Made by a program: the position numbers and the translations under genes. This document shows positions 8,087 through 12,974 of a DNA stretch of 20,183 nt, in pieces. How positions within the stretch are numbered: position 1 is the first letter of the stretch; the number at the start of each line of letters is the position of its first letter. The DNA is from a virus, in the IMG/VR virus record IMGVR_UViG_3300021197_000852, positions 1 to 20,183 of that record. One strand, written 5' to 3'. The notes under the pieces were generated by a model that was not told the origin of the DNA, ran no database searches, and was given only the letters and a program-made list of their open reading frames with translations.

Positions 8087-9046
8087 CTATTTACCATCCG
8101 GGTTCAAAACGCCAGCGAGGAACGAGTCCACAACGGGATTGTTGCCTGGGGCGGTCTCAGCGATTGTCTGTCCTGTCTCGGGATCAGTCGTTAGAATTCC
8201 CTGGTCTGGGGATGGTCTGTTGCCAATGACATTGGCATTGGGGAACTGGGATCCCAGTCCGCCGCCGAAGCTCATTACATTGTTGGTCTCGGACCATCCC
8301 ATCAGGTGCGTGTGAAGTACAGTGTAATCTAGATTGATGTTTAGGGTCTTGGGGACATAAGTAAGCCCGCGGGGTGTGCCCGGTGTTTGGACCACTCTTC
8401 CGGCGCCCGTGGGCCGCGTGGCTGCTCCAGTAACTGTCGCCGGGCCGATGATGCGGCCGGGGCTGCCGTCGGGAAGTACATCCCGCGGGGTCGTCACATT
8501 GGTAATTGATTGTACTTCGCCTGGTCCTCGATCGGTTACTTCCACAGTGCCTCCGGGCGTAGCCTTCTGTCCTATCACAAAACCACCCTCTTCCATGCGG
8601 GGACTATAGTTAACGCCACCTAAGTAGCCTGTTAGAAATCCGCCGTTTTCAGCGTTGGAGATAAGGTTGGTCCAGCGCATCTGGATCAGCGGGGCGCCTT
8701 GCAGGGTGTTGCCGATTCTTCCTTTCTTGTCCCGATCCGGGGTATATGCCGGATAGAGAAAAGTGATGAGCTTATTGACATTGATAAGGTTCTGCTGTGC
8801 TTCGGCTGCATTATCTGATACAATATCAAAAGCTAGTTGGATTTTGCGACTGGTGCGCTCGAATGTAGACAAGGGATCCATGCGTCCGTATACATACTCT
8901 TCATTCCACTGAGATATGAACTGGTCGGCGAATTCAGTAACCCAGCCTTCAAACTGCACGCGATTAAGGGTTTTATAGCCACTCGTGGGAACATGGCGCA
9001 TTTCTATGGTGAAGAACTCGCTCTTTCGTAAACTAGGTGCTTGCAT
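8087..9046 (-). CDS. Baseplate-tail tube junction protein (gp48/gp54-like)
   Basis: The 319-residue protein has a conserved-looking body: KIQLAFDIVSDNAAEAQQNL (68-87), VNKLITFLYPAYTP, APLIQMRWTNLI (118-129), LTGYLGGVNYSP and, after an insertion, PKTLNINLDYTVLHTHLMGW (232-251). This arrangement, with a membrane-protein-like LYPAY turn, an R-W/N-L strand and the TVLHTH-x-x-GW ending, is what I associate with phage proteins that cap the baseplate and start tube assembly, such as T4 gp48 and gp54. Residues about 160-228 are a low-complexity Gly/Pro/Thr-rich insertion that breaks the domain. Its ATG is preceded by AGGAGA overlapping the tape measure stop. Position between tape measure and LysM protein fits a tube initiator. 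The specific T4 match is inference; a general baseplate role is well supported by context. Confidence 0.65.
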   Translation of the reverse strand: MQAPSLRKSEFFTIEMRHVPTSGYKTLNRVQFEGWVTEFADQFISQWNEEYVYGRMDPLSTFERTSRKIQLAFDIVSDNAAEAQQNLINVNKLITFLYPAYTPDRDKKGRIGNTLQGAPLIQMRWTNLISNAENGGFLTGYLGGVNYSPRMEEGGFVIGQKATPGGTVEVTDRGPGEVQSITNVTTPRDVLPDGSPGRIIGPATVTGAATRPTGAGRVVQTPGTPRGLTYVPKTLNINLDYTVLHTHLMGWSETNNVMSFGGGLGSQFPNANVIGNRPSPDQGILTTDPETGQTIAETAPGNNPVVDSFLAGVLNPDGK

Positions 9047-9060
9047 TATCTTAGTGTCTC

Positions 9061-10917
9061 CTACGCGTTAGTGAGCGGACCAAACGCGCCGCGGCCAGCC
9101 TCTGAGTTAAGTGCGCCGATCGTTGCTTCCGCAAACTGTGTGCCGCCTACTTCGAGGACGACCTTTTGCTCCGTTCTTCCTGGACGGGATGTCTGCATGT
9201 TCTTGTTAAGTGCATCAATGGAGTCTGCTAGTCGGGCAGACTGCCGAGAAGAGGCACCCTGCTGTCGGGATACCATTCCGCCGATGGAGGATCTTCCTCC
9301 TGCGCGCTGGGTGCTCGGAGTGATGGCGCTTGACTGGCTTTTGGGTGTTCCGGCTGCGGCGATCCCCCCCGCCGCGATGATCCCGCTCAGAGCAAGAAGC
9401 TTGAGCCCTATAGGGACAGTGGCGCCGCCGGTAGGAATGCCCAGCAAAAGCATCGCTAATCCTGCTGCAGGCAGCATCATTTTAAAGGCAGGACCTACGC
9501 TGTTCGTGAAGGTTCCCAGAGCCTGCGCTATGGTACCCATGCCCTTGATGAACGGCTTAATAAAGTTATCAATGAGTGGACGCATATCCACCGCCAAAGC
9601 CATAAACATTGACTTTAGCTCCTGCGCAATGGTTTGAACTTCGCGCGATTGCTCTAGCAGTTCTTCTTGTCGTAGCGCGTCCAGCTGATACTGCTCTTCG
9701 CCCATCCTAAACAGGCGGTTGGCTTCTTCTACGCTCATACCCAGTGAAGAGGCGATCGCTCGCTGCTCATACTTCTGGAGTGCATCGAACTGGATGCCGG
9801 CCATTTCTACCTGTCGTGTGAGGATGGAGATTCTCTCCTCCTCAGAAGCATTGAGCATGTCAATTGAGTTAAGGTAGGGTCCACCCAAAATCGCATTGAG
9901 GCGACCAACGGAGCGAGCTGCTCCGTCAAATGTGTCGAACTGGGCTGTGATCTTGATGAGGTCTCCCACCGAAAGTCCCGTATTCTTAGCTTGTACTGCG
10001 AGTCCCTTAAATACCTCATTAGCTCGGTCCCCATACTGAACCAGTGTACCAAAAGCACTCGTAAAGTCGTTGGCTAGCTGCTTCATAGGCACACCGAGTG
10101 ACTTGGCTGTCCCTGCAATCTCTAGCATTGTGTCATTCGCGTCCTCCACTGAACCGCCAGCAGCCCGGAAGACCTGATCAAAGATGGCGGCCGTGGTGCC
10201 TGCATCGACTCCTAGCTTCTGCAGGAGGACTGTAGTGTCTTTTATTGCGCCGCGCTGTGATGCATTAAGTTGTGTAAAGGCTGAGAAACTCCCATAGAGC
10301 GCTTGGAAGCCTGCGGCTGCGTCTTTAGCGGACACTCCGGCAATGAAGTTGCGTCGCTCTGTCTGCGTGATCTCGTAGTTGTATTGCTTCGAGGCGCCCG
10401 TGGCTTGGCGGAATGAGGAAATAGCTTCGTCCTGTGCCTTGGCGAGTGCGACGGTGGCGTTAAGGAGAGCAGAGCCGGCTTTCTGCAGCGCCAGCGATCC
10501 AAGCTTGGCCGACGAGAGAGTCTTAGTAAAACCCTTCATCTGCTCTGCAGACCTGGGTATTACTTGTGTAAGTTTTCCAGCGAATCCTCCTATTTTGAAC
10601 AGCGAACCAAGCAGTTGTTCGGCCTTCTGTTCGCCTTGTCCCATTTCCTTTTTAAGTTTGTCGAACGCTTCGGTGAGATCGTCGACCGCATCATTCGCTT
10701 CGATAAGATCCTGGAGATGTTGTTGGTTGGTTGGTTGTTGTTTAAGGCGTTCCTGGGCGACGGCGGCGACTGCCTTGGCAAGCGCGATTTCTGACTCCCT
10801 GAGTTTTGCGGTCTCGGTGTCTAGTTGCTCATAGGTATTAAACAGCTGCTGGGCGAGACGCTCCTCGGCCCTGAGTCTTGTTAACCTTTCTTCGGGGGTT
10901 TCTTGATTCGGCGGCAT
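9061..10917 (-). CDS. Tail tape measure protein
   Basis: The 618-residue protein is almost entirely helical. Residues about 8-105 are a charged coiled coil (EERLTRLRAEERLAQQL onward), the middle is Ala-rich amphipathic helix, and two hydrophobic spans lie at about 478-496 and 502-522 with a Gly-Pro turn between. A Ser/Arg/Gln-rich tail follows. This is the layout of tape measure proteins, which fill the tail tube, fix tail length and are ejected into the host envelope at infection. T4 gp29 has a similar length (590 residues). Using the common rule of about 0.15 nm per residue, 618 residues correspond to a tail near 90 nm; that is an estimate. It lies just downstream of the tail tube and frameshifted chaperone genes, the conserved order in long-tailed phages. 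The ATG follows CTAGAGG closely. Confidence 0.88.
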   Translation of the reverse strand: MPPNQETPEERLTRLRAEERLAQQLFNTYEQLDTETAKLRESEIALAKAVAAVAQERLKQQPTNQQHLQDLIEANDAVDDLTEAFDKLKKEMGQGEQKAEQLLGSLFKIGGFAGKLTQVIPRSAEQMKGFTKTLSSAKLGSLALQKAGSALLNATVALAKAQDEAISSFRQATGASKQYNYEITQTERRNFIAGVSAKDAAAGFQALYGSFSAFTQLNASQRGAIKDTTVLLQKLGVDAGTTAAIFDQVFRAAGGSVEDANDTMLEIAGTAKSLGVPMKQLANDFTSAFGTLVQYGDRANEVFKGLAVQAKNTGLSVGDLIKITAQFDTFDGAARSVGRLNAILGGPYLNSIDMLNASEEERISILTRQVEMAGIQFDALQKYEQRAIASSLGMSVEEANRLFRMGEEQYQLDALRQEELLEQSREVQTIAQELKSMFMALAVDMRPLIDNFIKPFIKGMGTIAQALGTFTNSVGPAFKMMLPAAGLAMLLLGIPTGGATVPIGLKLLALSGIIAAGGIAAAGTPKSQSSAITPSTQRAGGRSSIGGMVSRQQGASSRQSARLADSIDALNKNMQTSRPGRTEQKVVLEVGGTQFAEATIGALNSEAGRGAFGPLTNA

Positions 10918-10928
10918 CTATTTAGCCT

Positions 10929-11249
10929 CTAGTTTTTGAAGGGCCACTTAAGACCGGTTTCATATTCAAACTGTTTTACAGCATTGTCGAGCTGATACTT
11001 CGAACTCATCGTCTTGTGGTTGTCGAGTCCGTTGCGCATATAGGAGTCCATATAACGCTTCTCCTTGTTGAGGGCTGTCATAAAGCTATCGATCTGTCCG
11101 GGGCGACCCACCAAATGCATGGGAATGTCAATTCCCGCATCATATAGAGAGATCAGCATTCCGCGGACATCATTCGCAAACTGAGTATATACACGCTCGT
11201 TCAAGGTTTTTCCTTTAGCGTTTAAATAGAGTTTTTTCTTTTCTTCCAT
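10929..11249 (-). CDS. Small protein of unknown function between chaperone and tape measure
   Basis: The 106-residue product starts MEEKKKLYLNAKGKTLNERV and is charged and soluble, with predicted helices and a short C-terminal LKWPFKN. I recognise no family. Codons run cleanly from an ATG preceded by AGAGG to a TAG 11 nt before the tape measure start. Its place, right after the chaperone frameshift extension and right before the tape measure, suggests a tail assembly helper, for instance a partner of the chaperone or tape measure. This is context only. An ACTATTTAA sequence about 21 nt upstream of the start might be a promoter for this gene and the tape measure. Confidence 0.75.
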   Translation of the reverse strand: MEEKKKLYLNAKGKTLNERVYTQFANDVRGMLISLYDAGIDIPMHLVGRPGQIDSFMTALNKEKRYMDSYMRNGLDNHKTMSSKYQLDNAVKQFEYETGLKWPFKN

Positions 11250-11270
11250 TATTAAACCTCTGGAGATATA

Positions 11271-11279
11271 TTAAATAGT
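11271..11279 (-). promoter_or_regulatory. Candidate phage promoter motif upstream of the 106-residue gene
   Basis: ACTATTTAA lies 21 nt before the ATG of the small gene that precedes the tape measure, in a gap of 53 nt. It is identical to the motif upstream of the sheath gene. Support is recurrence in gaps only. Confidence 0.35.
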
Positions 11280-11302
11280 CCCATATAGCAAAAGCCGCAG
11301 CG

Positions 11303-11485
11303 TTAGCTACGGCGTGCTTTTTCCACTTCTTCATTTTGCTTCTCAAATTCTTGAACCAAACGGTTAACAAACCATCGTCGCAACGCAATAGGGAGGTTAT
11401 AGGACTCAGTAAAAGACCATCCCCCATAGTGCTTAAGGGTAAAGAACTCTTCGTATACAGATTCTTGATAACTAGGAGTTAGGCC
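11303..11485 (-). CDS. Frameshift extension of the tail assembly chaperone (no own start codon)
   Basis: After the run of seven T that ends the chaperone gene, the +1 (equal to -2) frame stays open for 60 codons up to a TAA at 11305-11303. It reads GLTPSYQESVYEEFFTLKHY, then GGWSFTESYNLPIALRRWFV and a charged helix ending EVEKARRS. The aromatic GGWSF-x-E-x-YNLP-x-x-LRRWF block is not random-looking and resembles the short T-domain-type extensions following phage tail chaperones. The frame has a stop (TGA, 11503-11501) six codons before GGC, and no ATG, GTG or TTG until codon 35, in the middle of the block. So it can only be made by ribosomes shifting frame at the T run, giving a fusion of about 337-338 residues. 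In lambda the equivalent product (gpGT) brings tube protein to the tape measure. The match is by pattern and position, not by search. Confidence 0.75.
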   Translation of the reverse strand, partial: GLTPSYQESVYEEFFTLKHYGGWSFTESYNLPIALRRWFVNRLVQEFEKQNEEVEKARRS

Positions 11486-12317
11486 AAAAAAAGTCTGCCG
11501 TCAAAGGCATCACCGCCGTTCCAGCATGCGAACACTCGCCACAAATGAAATCAACGTTCATATCGATATCGGGCTTAACGCTCTCATATACAGTCCGGAG
11601 ATGCTTAGCGTCCTGAATAGGCAGTAGTTCTGCTAGTTTCAGTAACTGCGTCCTGTCGGTTACACCGTTTGCAGAGGCGATGATTGAACTTAACAAGAGA
11701 GTTGCTGTGTTCTCTGGTAGTTTCTTCTTCTTGCGCATTTCTAGTTGCTTAGTGATGGTTCTCTCATCTCGCGATGTCAAGATCTTCATCTCCACAATAA
11801 TCTGAGTTCTCGGTAGGGTTACTTGATAATAGCCATTTTCCGAGAGTTCCACACCACTGTCGTCCGCAGTTGTGTGCGCCAGCTCAGATAGATCATATTC
11901 CTGTGTTGTCTTGGCGGAACAAGCAGGACAGGTAATTCCAACCTCGTAGAACGGACCGAAACCAGTGATACGGGTTGCAACCAAGATTGCATTCTTATCT
12001 CCCACTAGCAGTGAATCAACTGTAATGCTCTTGTCTACTATGACTGACTGAACCAGGCGATCAATCGCCATTCCGTTCTTGAGCAACGTCTCGGAAGTAA
12101 GGATATCCTCTTCCTTGGCGGTCATGTGTCGGATCTCGACAGTCTCTTGTCCGCATAGAGGATGCCCCTCAGGGTAGGAGAGTCCCCGGCTGGGGAGTTC
12201 CACGAACTCTGTGGGGTTTACAAAGGAGAAAAGGTCTCCTGTGGGATTCTGTGTTAAGGGTGTTGGCGCGTCGGGGTGCGGTGCGCCAAGCCGCTCGTTG
12301 TTATTTCGTCTTGACAA
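11472..12317 (-). CDS. Tail assembly chaperone / T4 baseplate gp26-type protein with zinc ribbon
   Basis: The 281-residue zero-frame product carries VELPSRGLSYPEGHPL (39-54), then TVEIRHMTAKEEDILTS (59-75), the hallmark of the T4 baseplate protein family (gp26-type; the LPS-x-G ... KEE-x-x-L pattern). CPAC (130-133) and CGEC (259-262) form a likely four-cysteine zinc ribbon. A helical region with Lys-rich MRKKKKLPENTATLL is near 194-208. The start is TTG at 12317, supported by AAGGTGA a few bases upstream, only 20 nt after the tail tube gene. It sits between tail tube and tape measure, the place of tail-assembly chaperones, and its end carries a slippery T7 run leading to the extension described separately. 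In T4 gp26 helps build the hub. Here a chaperone role for tape measure and tube assembly is inferred from position and frameshift. Zinc binding is not demonstrated. Confidence 0.78.
   Translation of the reverse strand: MSRRNNNERLGAPHPDAPTPLTQNPTGDLFSFVNPTEFVELPSRGLSYPEGHPLCGQETVEIRHMTAKEEDILTSETLLKNGMAIDRLVQSVIVDKSITVDSLLVGDKNAILVATRITGFGPFYEVGITCPACSAKTTQEYDLSELAHTTADDSGVELSENGYYQVTLPRTQIIVEMKILTSRDERTITKQLEMRKKKKLPENTATLLLSSIIASANGVTDRTQLLKLAELLPIQDAKHLRTVYESVKPDIDMNVDFICGECSHAGTAVMPLTADFFWPNS
11486..11492 (-). promoter_or_regulatory. Candidate programmed ribosomal frameshift site (T7 run)
   Basis: On the coding strand the chaperone reads GAC TTT TTT TGG CCT AAC TCC TAG, seven consecutive T. 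Slipping +1 or -2 at this run moves ribosomes into the 60-codon extension (next codon GGC). A -1 slip gives TTG GCC TAA and stops at once. Zero-frame readers end 14 nt later. Such homopolymer slips are known at this gene position in tailed phages (lambda -1, Mu -2). Confidence 0.7.
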
Positions 12318-12336
12318 AAGTCACCTTCTTTCGATC

Positions 12337-12912
12337 TTAGAGGTCCGTGACAGTAGATACTGCAGGACCGGTGTCGTACTGAGCCCAATCATACCTGAAA
12401 GTCATGGTAATGTTAAGGAGATCATCTGTGTCATAACTAAGATCACCAAATGTTGCATTGGTAATGAATGCATTGTTGAGTTTCCAGGTACCAACTATGC
12501 CGCCCTGTCCGTCAAGCTCCTGAATGATCACATTGCCGAGAGCATCGACTGCACCCTGCTTGTTGGGGGTGGTGGCCGGCTGGAGAGTGGTGTTGAAAAT
12601 GTCTTCCTGAGCTGTGGGGATGAGATATCCGGAATTGATCAGTGCATCATAAAGGATCTGGTTACCGTCTGGGTTGATGGCATTAACGATGTTTGCCTCC
12701 ACCGTGTTCCATTCAACGCTGCCGGGATAGTAGTATGTGTTACCCAAGAACTTGTGGGGGGTTTCGCCAATCGTGAAAGATGGCTTAGTTACAGATTTAG
12801 CAAGATACTGCTCATAGGCAAACGCCTGATCTGCTGATGTAAGGTTTGGCAGAGAAAGCAAAAAGCGATGCGATCTCCGTGGTTCTGATAGTGCGCTTGT
12901 CCAAAATGGCAT
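12337..12912 (-). CDS. 19: Tail tube protein (gp19-like)
   Basis: The 191-residue protein begins with RSHRFLLSLPNL, followed by a YLAKSVTKPSFTIGETPHKF segment and YYYPGSVEWNTVEANIVNAI, and ends with a strand-rich part (NITMTFRYDWAQYD). This is the layout of phage tail tube proteins: a beta-sandwich whose N-terminal arm and long loop (V-T-K-P-S-F) contact the next ring. T4 gp19 has 163 residues. Tube rings stack beneath the sheath and carry DNA into the host. The ATG at 12912 has a good AGGAGA Shine-Dalgarno. It follows the sheath gene after a 62-nt gap that holds a hairpin and an ACTATATAA motif, a plausible promoter so that tube protein can be made in large amounts. High confidence from motif pattern, length and neighbours. 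Confidence 0.92.
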   Translation of the reverse strand: MPFWTSALSEPRRSHRFLLSLPNLTSADQAFAYEQYLAKSVTKPSFTIGETPHKFLGNTYYYPGSVEWNTVEANIVNAINPDGNQILYDALINSGYLIPTAQEDIFNTTLQPATTPNKQGAVDALGNVIIQELDGQGGIVGTWKLNNAFITNATFGDLSYDTDDLLNITMTFRYDWAQYDTGPAVSTVTDL

Positions 12913-12937
12913 TTAAGTAGTCTCCTGTTATCCTATA

Positions 12938-12946
12938 TTATATAGT
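12938..12946 (-). promoter_or_regulatory. Candidate phage promoter motif upstream of tail tube gene
   Basis: ACTATATAA lies 25 nt before the tail tube ATG and resembles the ACTATTTAA motifs found in other gaps of this window. Support is motif recurrence and position only. Confidence 0.3.
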
Positions 12947-12969
12947 GAGGGAGGCGTAAACCTCCCTCA
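12946..12969. terminator. Hairpin after sheath gene (terminator-like in the + direction)
   Basis: TGAGGGAGG pairs perfectly with CCTCCCTCA, 9 bp with a 6-nt loop, directly after the sheath stop codon. On the + strand it is followed by TTTTCTT, like an intrinsic terminator, whereas on the coding minus strand it is followed by CTATATAAT. It may end antisense transcription, or on the sense strand protect or process the sheath mRNA. The stem is certain; its job is not. Confidence 0.5.
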
Positions 12970-12974
12970 TTTTC

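Noticed and set aside
9041-9637. 198-codon + strand frame opposite the tape measure
   Set aside because: It is antisense to a clear tape measure gene, with no ribosome site context and Pro/Ala/Ser composition typical of a shadow frame.
10718-10740. Short GTTG-type tandem repeat
   Set aside because: It encodes a Gln/Asn/Thr stretch (QQPTNQQ) in the tape measure coiled coil; too short to be a meaningful repeat element.
11215-11427. 70-codon frame on the minus strand across the chaperone extension
   Set aside because: It overlaps the conserved-looking frameshift extension and the start of the next gene in another frame, and its protein is low quality with no recognisable pattern.
11486-11492. 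A lambda-type -1 frameshift at the T7 run
   Set aside because: The -1 frame reads TTG GCC TAA and stops after two codons, so only a +1 or -2 slip reaches the extension.
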